This document shows, one piece after another, positions 51,771-60,637 of a stretch of 64,000 nucleotides of DNA. Position numbers and translations under genes: made by a program. Location: contig JAFNXN010000004.1 of NCBI GenBank assembly GCA_017379015.1, positions 62,001 through 126,000 on the forward strand, in the 5' to 3' direction. Within the stretch, counting starts at the first letter, position 1. Each line of letters opens with the position of its first letter. The stretch comes from Alistipes sp. (GTDB lineage: Bacteria; Bacteroidota; Bacteroidia; Bacteroidales; Rikenellaceae). The notes below the pieces were generated by a model. That model was not told where the DNA came from. It worked only from the letters and a program-made list of their open reading frames with translations, and did not search any database.

Positions 51771-54068
51771 ATGAAAAATATTTACACGACAATAATCGCC
51801 ATTTTTCGCACTGCGCTTCTCTCATTACTCCTCACCACAGTGGCGCAGAACACCTCGGCACAGAGCGTAGGACTTGTTCTCAGTGGTGGTGGTGCCAAAG
51901 GTCTCTACCACATCGGCGTGCTCAGAGCTCTTGAGGAGAATGGCATACCCATTGACTACATCGCAGGCACCTCCATGGGCTCGATAATTGGTGGCATGTA
52001 CGCCTCGGGCTACACAATCGAGGAGATGGAGGAGGTGGCCCTGTCGGGCGACATGGTGCGCTGGGTGAGTGGTGGCATCGACCAGAAATACAACTACTAC
52101 TACCGTGAGCGCGACAAGATCGTCGACATGGTGTCACTACCCGTTACCACCAACAATGAGGGTCGTGAAATAGATATACCACGCTTCAAGCTCCCCGGCT
52201 CGGTGATGGGGACCTCGGAGATCGATCTTGCCCTCTGCAACTACTTCACACAGCCCTCTGCAGCGGCACGTGGCGACTTCAGCCGCCTTATGATCCCCTT
52301 CTTTTGCGTGGCAACCGACATCGAGAACCACAAAGCCGTAGAGCTGCATAGAGGCAATCTAGCCCTTGCCATACGCGCTTCGATGGCGATACCCATAGCC
52401 TTTCCACCTGTCGAGATCGACTCTGTGCTGATGTGCGACGGTGGCTGCTACGACAACTTCCCCTGGCGAGCCATGGTCGACAACTACAACCCCGACATCA
52501 TCATCGGCGTTAGCTGCGTAGCCACCCATGAGCGCATAGATGACGATGCCTCGGTCATTGAGCAGGCTATGGCACTTATCACCGCACCCTCCGACTTTAA
52601 CCTTCCAGAGGGTCGCTCGGTATTCATTCAGCGTGCCGTCGACGCCTCGATGCTCGACTTTAGTGCCGCAGCCGAGATCATGGCTCAGGGATACAACGAC
52701 GCCATCGCCGCAATGCCCCAGATCAGAGATCTCACAGCACGACGCATCGCGCCAGGAATGTTCGACAAGCGACGCAAGGTCTTTCGTGGCGAATGGCCCG
52801 CATCGAAGATGGGAAAAATAACAGTCACCGGTCTGCGCCCAAAGCAGAAGGAGCTAGCCGAGATGACCCTCAACATGGGTCACAACAAGGAGCGCGATAC
52901 GCTCCCTCTCACAGCTGCACAGATGGGCGAAAACTACCTTACGATGCTTGCCAACCTGCCGCTAAAGAGCGAGTTTCCAACCATTGAACTCAACAGGGCA
53001 ACCAACCGATACGATGTGGCTGTAGAGCTTAACACAATGCCAAACTTCGACATCTCGATAGGAGGTAACATCTCCTCGACGGCATTCAACCAAGCATACA
53101 TCGGACTGAAATATAGGTGGATAGGGCGTGTGATGCAATCTATCGAGGCCGACATCCTTCTAGGTCCTGTACACACCATGGCACGCGCCAAAGGACGCAC
53201 AACATTCATCAAGGATAAACCGATATATCTCTACTACGGCTATAACTTCAACATCACCAACACGCTGAAGGGTAACTTCGGCAATCTATCGCTAGTCGAC
53301 AATGCCGAGCAAATGCGAACCATGGAGAACTATCTCTCACTATCGGTAGGCTCAGCCCTTTCGCGCAAGAGCATAGTGGATGCCACTCTCCACGTCGGAC
53401 GCAACGGTTATAGATACAACATGGAGGAGTACGAGAAGCGACAATATACCCACTTCTCATACCTCGGCACGCAGCTCTCCGTAGAGCGCACCTCACTCGA
53501 CAAGCCACTATTCCCTACCTCGGGATCGCGCTTTGTAGCCTCAGCAATATATGTCTATGGTCGCGATGAGCGTAACACTCCTGGCGACCACATTGACGCC
53601 ATACGCAAGTGGTTTGGCGCAAAGCTGTCGTGGGAGCAGTATATCGACTTCGCCCATAACGGCAAATTCTCACTTGGCTACGCCCTCGAGGGGGTCTATA
53701 CTAACCACCCTAAGCTCGACTCGAAGGAGGCAACCGAGCTCTCGGCACCACACTATGCACCACTGCTTCACTCGCGCATGGTCTACATGCCCGAATTTCG
53801 TGCCGACCGCTATTTTGGTTTTGGTGTTATGCCCACCGTACGCATCATCGACAACCTATATGCTCGTCTGAGTCTATATGCCATGATGCGCGATAGGTAT
53901 AACAATAAGATAATGCACTATATGTCAGATCTTTCACTAATATATCATACTCCTATTGGACCCGTGAGTCTTGCACTTACAAAGTATGATCTTCACACTA
54001 AAAACAACCTATATCTCACACTCAATATAGGCTACGCAATCTTTGGAAATAAGGGACTATTTTACTAG
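51771..54068 (+). CDS. Patatin-like phospholipase with outer-membrane barrel domain
   Basis: A 765-residue protein with a Sec signal (about 1-30, cleavage before Q31). The patatin domain has the oxyanion motif GGGAKG (39-44), nucleophile S68 in GTSMG, and D223 in the CDGG motif, a complete Ser-Asp dyad. It is followed by a POTRA-like region (about 345-420; KITVTGLRPKQKELAEMTL) and a C-terminal barrel with alternating strands. This is the PlpD-type architecture, in which the barrel places the lipase at the outer membrane. A hairpin terminator follows. The lipid substrate is unknown. Confidence 0.92.
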   Translation: MKNIYTTIIAIFRTALLSLLLTTVAQNTSAQSVGLVLSGGGAKGLYHIGVLRALEENGIPIDYIAGTSMGSIIGGMYASGYTIEEMEEVALSGDMVRWVSGGIDQKYNYYYRERDKIVDMVSLPVTTNNEGREIDIPRFKLPGSVMGTSEIDLALCNYFTQPSAAARGDFSRLMIPFFCVATDIENHKAVELHRGNLALAIRASMAIPIAFPPVEIDSVLMCDGGCYDNFPWRAMVDNYNPDIIIGVSCVATHERIDDDASVIEQAMALITAPSDFNLPEGRSVFIQRAVDASMLDFSAAAEIMAQGYNDAIAAMPQIRDLTARRIAPGMFDKRRKVFRGEWPASKMGKITVTGLRPKQKELAEMTLNMGHNKERDTLPLTAAQMGENYLTMLANLPLKSEFPTIELNRATNRYDVAVELNTMPNFDISIGGNISSTAFNQAYIGLKYRWIGRVMQSIEADILLGPVHTMARAKGRTTFIKDKPIYLYYGYNFNITNTLKGNFGNLSLVDNAEQMRTMENYLSLSVGSALSRKSIVDATLHVGRNGYRYNMEEYEKRQYTHFSYLGTQLSVERTSLDKPLFPTSGSRFVASAIYVYGRDERNTPGDHIDAIRKWFGAKLSWEQYIDFAHNGKFSLGYALEGVYTNHPKLDSKEATELSAPHYAPLLHSRMVYMPEFRADRYFGFGVMPTVRIIDNLYARLSLYAMMRDRYNNKIMHYMSDLSLIYHTPIGPVSLALTKYDLHTKNNLYLTLNIGYAIFGNKGLFY

Positions 54069-54096
54069 ATATTTCGCATAGACAAATCGAATAATC

Positions 54097-54146
54097 AGGG
54101 GGATTGGAGAGGTTGGCATCTTATGCCTAAGCTCTTCGATCCCCCT
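54097..54146 (+). terminator. Terminator after the patatin-like gene
   Basis: AGGGGGATtGgAGAG pairs with CTCTtCgATCCCCCT around a 20-base loop; AAATTATCTTTT follows. Confidence 0.7.
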
Positions 54147-54173
54147 AAATTATCTTTTCGCGACGGTTCACCC

Positions 54174-54204
54174 TTTGATTTTTCGCATTTTTTTCCTATC
54201 TTTG
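54174..54204 (+). promoter_or_regulatory. Promoter (-33 and -7) of yebC-ileS
   Basis: TTTG at 54174-54177 and TATCTTTG at 54197-54204 with a 19-base spacer, an ideal Bacteroidota promoter, 71 bases ahead of yebC. Confidence 0.75.
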
Positions 54205-54275
54205 CCCCATTGTGTATATATTCATATACATCGTTCAACGAAACGTAACAAAATTAACAATAAAAATAGACTACT

Positions 54276-55013
54276 ATGGGAAGAGCATTTGAGTATCGCA
54301 AGGCGAGAAAGATGAAGCGCTGGGGACACATGGCGCGAGTATTTACAAAGATTGGTAAGGAGATCGAGATGGCAGTTAAGGCTTCAGGTCCAGACCCATC
54401 GTCAAACTTGCGTCTTCGTCTTTTGTTGCAGAATGCTAAGGCTGAGAACATGCCAAAGGAGAATGTTGAGCGTGCAATCAAGCGTGCTACCGACAAGGAC
54501 TCTGCCGACTACAAGGAGATGATCTACGAGGGCTATGGTCCTCACGGTATTGCTGTGTTGGTTGAGACCGCTACCGACAACACAAACCGTACAGTGGCAT
54601 CGGTGCGCATGTACTTCAACAAGTATGGTGGTACACTCGGCACATCGGGTTCAGTAGGCTTCATGTTCGAGCATAAGTGTGTATTTAAGTTCAAGCCAAC
54701 AGCAGGCGCCGACCTCGAGGAGATGGAGCTTGAGATGATCGACTTTGGCGTTGACGAGTTCTACGCTGAGGAGGGCGAGGTAACAGTTTACGCTGCCTAC
54801 GAATCATTCGGTCAGATCCAGACATGGATCGAGGATAAGGGCTTCGAGCTTGTATCGGGTGAGTCAGTACGCATCCCTACCGATACCAAGGAGCTTACAG
54901 CAGAGCAGCGTGAGGCTGTAAACAAGCTTATCGAGCACCTTGAGGAGGATGACGATGTGACCAACGTCTACACCACAATGGCAGAGAGCGACGACGACAC
55001 AGAGGAGGAGTAA
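54276..55013 (+). CDS. YebC/PmpR family protein
   Basis: A 245-residue protein of the TACO1/YebC family. The conserved start reads MGRAFEYRKARKMKRWGHMARVFTKIGKEI, followed by NVERAIKRATDK and YEGYGPHGIAVLVE, all family signatures. The C-terminus is acidic, as usual. These proteins are annotated as DNA-binding regulators; more recent work links the family to translation of polyproline stretches on the ribosome. It is followed by ileS after 21 bases and the pair likely forms one unit with a strong promoter. Confidence 0.94.
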   Translation: MGRAFEYRKARKMKRWGHMARVFTKIGKEIEMAVKASGPDPSSNLRLRLLLQNAKAENMPKENVERAIKRATDKDSADYKEMIYEGYGPHGIAVLVETATDNTNRTVASVRMYFNKYGGTLGTSGSVGFMFEHKCVFKFKPTAGADLEEMELEMIDFGVDEFYAEEGEVTVYAAYESFGQIQTWIEDKGFELVSGESVRIPTDTKELTAEQREAVNKLIEHLEEDDDVTNVYTTMAESDDDTEEE

Positions 55014-55034
55014 TAAACAACTATATAGTTAGGT

Positions 55035-58000
55035 ATGAATAAGTTTAAGGAGTATAAGGGTCTTGACTTAGCAGGCGTTGCCGATGAGGTATTGGCACGC
55101 TGGACCGAGCAGGACACCTTCCACAAGAGTATAACAACCCGTGAGGGTCACCCAACGTTTGTATTTTATGAGGGTCCCCCCTCAGCTAATGGTATGCCAG
55201 GTATCCACCACGTTATGGCACGTACCATCAAGGATGTATTCTGTCGCTACAAGACCCAGCAGGGCTACCTTGTACACCGTAAGGCAGGATGGGATACACA
55301 CGGTCTTCCCGTTGAGCTTGGTGTCGAGAAGAAGCTCGGCATCACAAAGGAGGATATCGGCAAGAAGATCACCATCGAGCAGTATAACAAGGAGTGCCGC
55401 GAGGCGGTAATGGAGTTCACCGACATCTGGGAGGACCTTACTCGCAAGATGGGCTACTGGGTAAACATGGACGATCCATATATCACCTACGACAACAAGT
55501 TTATCGAGACACTATGGTGGCTTCTCAAGCAGCTCTACGACAAGAACCTCTTGTACAAGGGCTACACCATCCAGCCATACTCGCCAGCAGCAGGTACAGG
55601 TCTTTCAACTCACGAGCTCAACCAGCCAGGTTGCTACCGCGATGTTAAGGACACGACTTGTACGGCACAGTTCCGCATTCTTGAGCCTAAGACGGAGATG
55701 GAGGGCTGGGGTACTCCAGTATTCTTGGCATGGACCACAACACCATGGACACTCCCTTCAAACACAGCACTCTGCGTAGGTCCTAAGTACGACTACGTGG
55801 CAGTACGCTCTTACAACCCATACACCGCAGAGAAGATCACAGCCGTAGTTGCTGAGCCACTGCTCTACTCAATCTTCAACAAGAAGGGCGAAGAGTTGGC
55901 TCTTGATAGCTACAAGCCTGGTAATAAGGTTATTCCATTCGAGGTTGTTGGCAAGTGGAAGGGTACTGAGCTCGAGGGTATGCACTATGAGCAGCTACTC
56001 CCATGGGTTAAGCCTGTTGAGGCTGACGAGAACGGCAACTGGCAGGAGGCCTCAGCTAAGGCTTTCCGCGTGATCCTCGGCGACTACGTAACTGTTGAGG
56101 ATGGTACCGGTATCGTACACATCGCACCTACATTTGGTGCTGACGATGCCTTCGTAGCACGTCAGGCTGGCATCCCATCACTCTTCATGATCAACAAGCG
56201 TGGTGAGACACGCCCTATGGTTGACTTCACAGGTAAGTTCTACCTCAAGGCAGAGCTCGACGAGAAGTTCGCCGCAGAGTGCGTAGCTGCCTCTTACGAC
56301 GAGTATGAGGGTCGCTTCGTGAAGAATGCCTACGACCCACAGTTCACCGTGGAGGGTCGCTACGATGAGAAGGCTGCGGCAGCTGCCGAGAACCTCGACA
56401 TCTACATCTCTATCAAGCTTAAGGAGTCGAACAAGGTCTTCAAGATTGAGAAGCATACCCACAACTACCCACACTGCTGGCGTACCGATAAGCCCGTGTT
56501 GTACTATCCTTTGGACTCATGGTTTATCCGCACCACAGCACTTCGTGAGCGTATGATGGATCTTAACAAGACCATCTACTGGAAGCCAGAGTCTACGGGT
56601 ACTGGTCGTTTCGGCAAGTGGCTTGAGAATATTAACGACTGGAACCTCTCACGTTCACGCTTCTGGGGTACTCCACTCCCAATCTGGGCTACCGAGGACC
56701 GCAGCGAGCTAAAGTGCATCGGCTCTATCGAGGAGCTTATCTCGGAGATCGAGAAGGCTGTGGCTGCTGGCGTGATGACAGAGAACCCATACAAGAACTT
56801 CAAGGTGGGCGACATGTCGAAGGAGAACTACTCGACCGACAACATCGACCTACACCGTCCATACGTAGACAACATCGTCCTCGTATCATCGAAGGGTGAG
56901 CCTATGCGCCGTGAGCCAGACCTCATCGACGTATGGTTCGACTCAGGTGCTATGCCTTATGCTCAGGTACACTACCCATTCGAGGCTAAGGAGGGCTTCG
57001 ACCAGATCTATCCTGCCGACTTCATCGCTGAGGGCGTGGATCAGACTCGTGGTTGGTTCTACACGCTACACGCTATCGCAACAATGCTATTCGACTCAGT
57101 AGCATTCAAGAACATCATCTCGAACGGTCTTGTCTTGGATAAGAACGGTAACAAGATGTCGAAGCGTTTGGGTAATGCCGTAGATCCTTTCGACGTATTG
57201 AAGAAGTATGGTGCTGACGCTACACGTTGGTACATGATCTCTAACTCACAGCCATGGGATAACCTTAAGTTTGACGTTGATGGCGTTGATGAGTGCCGCC
57301 GTAAGTTCTTCGGCACATTGTACAACACCTACTCGTTCTTTGCTCTCTATGCAAATATCGACGGCTTCACAGGTCGCGAGGAGGAGGTGCCAGTATCGGA
57401 GCGTCCAGAGATCGATCGCTGGATCCTCTCAGAGCTTAACTCGTTGATCCGCGATGTCACCGCTTCGTTGGAGGACTACGACCCAACACCTGCAGCACGT
57501 CGCATCGATCAGTTTGTAGGCGAGAACCTATCTAACTGGTACGTGCGCCTCAACCGTAAGCGTTTCTGGGGTGGTGAGCTAACTAAGGATAAGCTCGCAG
57601 CATACCAGACACTCTATACATGCTTGGAGACCGTGGCAATGCTCGCAGCACCTATCGCTCCATTTATCACCGACCGCATCTTCTGCGACCTTAACGCAGC
57701 AAGCGGCCGCCACACTGAGGAGTCAGTACACCTTGCAACATATCCTAAGGCTGATGAGTCACTCATCGACCGCGAGCTTGAGGAGATGATGTCGCTTGCA
57801 CAGCGCGCCTCATCTATGGTGCTCGCCTTGCGTCGTAAGGTGAACATCAAGGTGCGCCAGCCACTTCAGAAGATTATCATCCCTGTGCTTGATAAGGCTA
57901 TGGCAGCACATATCGAGAAGGTACGTGCGCTCATCATGGGCGAGGTTAACGTGAAGGATATTGAGCTTATCTCAGATACCACAGGCATCATCACCAAGCG

Positions 58001-58520
58001 TATCAAGCTCAACTTCAAGGCATTCTGCCAGCGTTACGCACAGCTTGCTAAGCCTATGTCGGCACTCGTGGCTACCTTCTCGCAGGAGCAGATCGCAGCT
58101 ATCGAGGCTAACGCCGAGACCACACTTGAGGTTGCTGGCCAGCAGGTAGTAGTATCGGCTGCCGACTTCGAGATTACGTCGGAGGATATGCCAGGATGGT
58201 TGGTAGCATCGGAGGGTAAGCTCACCGTGGCTCTCGACATCACCATCAGCGACGAGCTTCGTCGTGAGGGTGTAGCACGCGAATTGGTTAACCGCATCCA
58301 GAATATCCGTAAGGAGTCTGGCTTCGAGGTTACCGACAAGATCCGTGTCGAGATCGAGGCTACCGAGCTTACAACACCAGCTATCGAAAGCTTCGGTCAG
58401 TATATCGCACAGCAGACCTTGGCGGTAGATGTTAAGGCTGCAGCAAGCCCTGCGGGCGAGTTTGTTGTCGACTCAGACATCGACGAGGCTCCACTTAAGA
58501 TCGCCGTTACAAAGGCTTAA
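55035..58520 (+). CDS. ileS: Isoleucine--tRNA ligase
   Basis: A 1161-residue class I synthetase, the long eukaryote-like type. The HIGH equivalent is GIHHVMART, near residue 57, and the KMSKS equivalent is NKMSKRLG. The editing (CP1) domain is present between, with TTPWTLPSN. The anticodon-binding domain follows (MISNSQPWDNLKF to about 900), and the C-terminal region is long. This form often resists mupirocin, but that is family knowledge and not shown here. The gene follows yebC and ends with a strong terminator. Confidence 0.97.
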   Translation: MNKFKEYKGLDLAGVADEVLARWTEQDTFHKSITTREGHPTFVFYEGPPSANGMPGIHHVMARTIKDVFCRYKTQQGYLVHRKAGWDTHGLPVELGVEKKLGITKEDIGKKITIEQYNKECREAVMEFTDIWEDLTRKMGYWVNMDDPYITYDNKFIETLWWLLKQLYDKNLLYKGYTIQPYSPAAGTGLSTHELNQPGCYRDVKDTTCTAQFRILEPKTEMEGWGTPVFLAWTTTPWTLPSNTALCVGPKYDYVAVRSYNPYTAEKITAVVAEPLLYSIFNKKGEELALDSYKPGNKVIPFEVVGKWKGTELEGMHYEQLLPWVKPVEADENGNWQEASAKAFRVILGDYVTVEDGTGIVHIAPTFGADDAFVARQAGIPSLFMINKRGETRPMVDFTGKFYLKAELDEKFAAECVAASYDEYEGRFVKNAYDPQFTVEGRYDEKAAAAAENLDIYISIKLKESNKVFKIEKHTHNYPHCWRTDKPVLYYPLDSWFIRTTALRERMMDLNKTIYWKPESTGTGRFGKWLENINDWNLSRSRFWGTPLPIWATEDRSELKCIGSIEELISEIEKAVAAGVMTENPYKNFKVGDMSKENYSTDNIDLHRPYVDNIVLVSSKGEPMRREPDLIDVWFDSGAMPYAQVHYPFEAKEGFDQIYPADFIAEGVDQTRGWFYTLHAIATMLFDSVAFKNIISNGLVLDKNGNKMSKRLGNAVDPFDVLKKYGADATRWYMISNSQPWDNLKFDVDGVDECRRKFFGTLYNTYSFFALYANIDGFTGREEEVPVSERPEIDRWILSELNSLIRDVTASLEDYDPTPAARRIDQFVGENLSNWYVRLNRKRFWGGELTKDKLAAYQTLYTCLETVAMLAAPIAPFITDRIFCDLNAASGRHTEESVHLATYPKADESLIDRELEEMMSLAQRASSMVLALRRKVNIKVRQPLQKIIIPVLDKAMAAHIEKVRALIMGEVNVKDIELISDTTGIITKRIKLNFKAFCQRYAQLAKPMSALVATFSQEQIAAIEANAETTLEVAGQQVVVSAADFEITSEDMPGWLVASEGKLTVALDITISDELRREGVARELVNRIQNIRKESGFEVTDKIRVEIEATELTTPAIESFGQYIAQQTLAVDVKAAASPAGEFVVDSDIDEAPLKIAVTKA

Positions 58521-58543
58521 TAGGGCGTTTTACGCAATACTTT

Positions 58544-58581
58544 AAAAGAGTGTGACTCATTCGTGGGTCACACTTTTTTTT
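58544..58581 (+). terminator. Terminator after ileS
   Basis: AAAAGAGTGTGAC and GTCACACTTTTTTTT: an 8-base GC-containing stem with A/T extension, followed by a T-run. Confidence 0.88.
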
Positions 58582-58584
58582 GAT

Positions 58585-58592
58585 TATATTTG
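58585..58592 (+). promoter_or_regulatory. -7 promoter box for the DksA-like gene
   Basis: TATATTTG immediately follows the ileS terminator, 67 bases before ATG 58660. Confidence 0.6.
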
Positions 58593-58659
58593 CGTATTTC
58601 ATAATTTTTGTATATCTTCGCTTAATATAAATGTATAACCGTACTAAACCGCTACGATT

Positions 58660-59034
58660 ATGACAGCTGAAAAGACACGCTACAACGACGCTGAGCTCGA
58701 GGAGTTCCGTCTACTTATTGAGCAGAAACTTGCATCGGCACGTGCCGACTACGATATGTTGCGCACAGCAACCTCGAACGAGAACGATACTGAGGACTCG
58801 TCGCCTACCTTTAAGGTTATGGAGGAGGGTGCTACAACCCTCTCTAAGGAGGAATATGGTCGTTTGGCACAGCGTCAGGCAAAGTTTATCCGCAACCTAG
58901 AGATGGCTTTGGTGCGCATCAAGAATAAGACCTACGGTATCTGCAAGACCACAGGTAAGCTTATTCCTCGCGAGCGACTATTGCGCGTGCCTCACGCCAC
59001 AGAGTGTATCGAGGCTAAGATCGCACGCAAGTAA
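58660..59034 (+). CDS. TraR/DksA family protein with reduced zinc finger
   Basis: A 124-residue protein. The N-terminal helices (RYNDAELEEFRLLIEQKL) form the coiled-coil-like arm that in DksA enters the RNA polymerase secondary channel. The C-terminal block YGICKTTGKLIPRERLLRVPHATECIEAK is the DksA finger, but only two cysteines (in GIC and TEC) are present instead of four, so zinc binding is doubtful. Bacteroidota homologues often show the same loss. The two acidic tip residues of DksA cannot be matched with certainty. It likely tunes transcription initiation, perhaps with ppGpp. Confidence 0.88.
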   Translation: MTAEKTRYNDAELEEFRLLIEQKLASARADYDMLRTATSNENDTEDSSPTFKVMEEGATTLSKEEYGRLAQRQAKFIRNLEMALVRIKNKTYGICKTTGKLIPRERLLRVPHATECIEAKIARK

Positions 59035-59178
59035 CTCACAGAGGTGGTTTTAAATATTCTGTAAGCTACGCTAATAGTATCGCTACGAGAGGGTGGTGGT
59101 AGGGTAGTTGGTCTGTGATAGTGTTTAAGAACTAGAGTAGCAGAGGGTGTGACTTCTGCTGCTTTTTTTTTGTGCTTG

Positions 59179-59230
59179 GGGGGTAGAGTGATTTAGGGAA
59201 GTTAGGGAGTTTAAAGAGTTTAGGGAATAT
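59179..59230. repeat. Purine-rich GGGA-TTTA periodic repeat (third site)
   Basis: Units GATTTAGGGAAGTTAGGGAG and TTTAAAGAG recur every 9-10 bases, as at 10018 and 45207. Confidence 0.5.
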
Positions 59231-59246
59231 AGATTATCCGATTAAA

Positions 59247-59442
59247 GTGGCGAAGTAGTGCCACTATCACAAGTAAATTTCTTGTCAGAGTTTTGCTAAT
59301 TCGCCACTATCACAGAGCAAATTTCTTGTTAGAGTGGTGCTAATTTGCCGCCGATTAAGAAATTGGGCTGGAAGGGACATACTAAGCGTATTTCCCTTTC
59401 AGCCCAATGATTGAGGTGGCGAAGTAGTGCCACTATCACAAG
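59247..59442. repeat. Direct repeats before the aldolase gene
   Basis: A 27-base unit beginning GTGGCGAAGTAGTGCCACTA occurs exactly at 59247-59273 and 59416-59442. A second unit, AAATTTCTTGTnAGAGT, occurs at about 59275 and 59329. The first unit is itself palindromic (GTGGC/GCCAC). The interval 59035-59448 has no convincing gene. Confidence 0.75.
59363..59410. terminator. Imperfect hairpin, possible terminator after the aldolase gene
   Basis: ATTGGGCTGgAAGGG pairs with CCCTTtCAGCCCAAT around a loop of about 19 bases. It lies between the two copies of the GTGGC repeat. No long T-run follows on either strand, so the terminator role is uncertain. Confidence 0.45.
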
Positions 59443-59448
59443 AAATTT

Positions 59449-60447
59449 TTATGCTTTGTTATCCGAACCAAGCACCTCCTTAATCTTATGAATATAGAGC
59501 TTCTTCATGTTGTCACGTGCAGGACCGAGGTACTTACGTGGGTCAAACTCTGCAGGCTTGTTAGCGAATACCTCGCGTACTGCAGCAGTCATTGCAAGAC
59601 GAGAGTCAGAGTCGATGTTGATCTTGCATACTGCGCTCTTAGAGGCCTTGCGAAGCTGCTCCTCAGGGATACCTACAGCAGCCTTCAAAGCACCGCCATA
59701 CTTGTTGATGGTATCAACCTCGTCCTGAGGTACTGATGATGAGCCATGGAGAACTATGGGGAAGCCAGGAAGCTGCTTCTCGATCTCTGACAATACGTCG
59801 AATGCCAATGGTGGAGGTACAAGACGACCAGTCTCAGGATCAAGAGTACACTGCTCAGGAGTGAACTTAAATGCACCGTGAGAGGTACCGATAGAGATAG
59901 CCAACGAGTCGCAACCAGTCTTTGTCACGAAGTCAACAACCTCCTCAGGCTTAGTATAGTGGCTCTCAGCAGCAGACACCTCATCCTCAACGCCAGCCAA
60001 TACGCCAAGCTCACCCTCAACAGTTACGTCGAACTGGTGTGCATAGTCTACAACCTTCTTTGTGAGAGCTACGTTCTCATCGTAAGGAAGGTGTGAACCA
60101 TCGATCATCACAGATGAGAAGCCCATGTCGATACAGCTCTTGCAAGTCTCGAATGCATCGCCGTGGTCGAGGTGAAGAACGATCTGAGGGTTCTCCCAGC
60201 CAAGCTCCTTAGCATACTCCACAGCACCCTCAGCCATGTAGCGAAGAAGTGTCTGGTTAGCATACTGACGAGCACCCTTCGACACCTGAAGGATCACTGG
60301 TGACTTAGTCTCAGCAGCTGCCATGATGATAGCCTGAAGCTGCTCCATGTTGTTGAAGTTGAAAGCAGGGATAGCATAACCACCATCTACTGCCTTGCGG
60401 AACATCTCGCGAGTATTTACGAGACCCAAATCCTTGTAATTGATCAT
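59449..60447 (-). CDS. Class II fructose-1,6-bisphosphate aldolase
   Basis: A 332-residue zinc-dependent aldolase that splits fructose-1,6-bisphosphate to the two triose phosphates in glycolysis. The zinc-binding HLDHGD motif is present (IVLHLDHGDAFETC), as are the second His in TSHGAFKF and the HGSSSVP loop. The catalytic aspartate lies in the first motif. Length and order fit the class IIB-like enzyme common in Bacteroidota. It has its own TACCTTTG promoter 86 bases upstream. Confidence 0.95.
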   Translation of the reverse strand: MINYKDLGLVNTREMFRKAVDGGYAIPAFNFNNMEQLQAIIMAAAETKSPVILQVSKGARQYANQTLLRYMAEGAVEYAKELGWENPQIVLHLDHGDAFETCKSCIDMGFSSVMIDGSHLPYDENVALTKKVVDYAHQFDVTVEGELGVLAGVEDEVSAAESHYTKPEEVVDFVTKTGCDSLAISIGTSHGAFKFTPEQCTLDPETGRLVPPPLAFDVLSEIEKQLPGFPIVLHGSSSVPQDEVDTINKYGGALKAAVGIPEEQLRKASKSAVCKINIDSDSRLAMTAAVREVFANKPAEFDPRKYLGPARDNMKKLYIHKIKEVLGSDNKA

Positions 60448-60533
60448 ATTACAAAATGTATTTAGTGTTAAAAGATTACGTTGTTACTCACTCTGTGCAA
60501 CCATAGCCTCAGCCATGCAATGCAACTACTTTG

Positions 60534-60541
60534 CAAAGGTA
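60534..60541 (-). promoter_or_regulatory. -7 promoter box for the aldolase gene
   Basis: The minus strand reads TACCTTTG, which matches TAnnTTTG, 86 bases upstream of ATG 60447. Confidence 0.5.
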
Positions 60542-60588
60542 ATAAAAATTATTGAGGAAAATCTAAATTATTTAAAATTTTTTAGAAA

Positions 60589-60620
60589 TGATAAAAGAGG
60601 CGTGGCTGCCCCTTTTATCA
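60589..60620 (-). terminator. Terminator after the ABC exporter gene
   Basis: TGATAAAAGAGGC pairs with GCCCCTTTTATCA (one mismatch) around a 6-base loop; on the minus strand TTTCTAAAAAATTTT follows. Confidence 0.6.
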
Positions 60621-60637
60621 CTATCCTCGTTTATCGA

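Noticed and set aside
59035..59448. Possible CRISPR-like repeat array
   Set aside because: There are only two exact copies of the 27-base unit with unequal spacing and no cas genes; it does not meet the pattern of an array.
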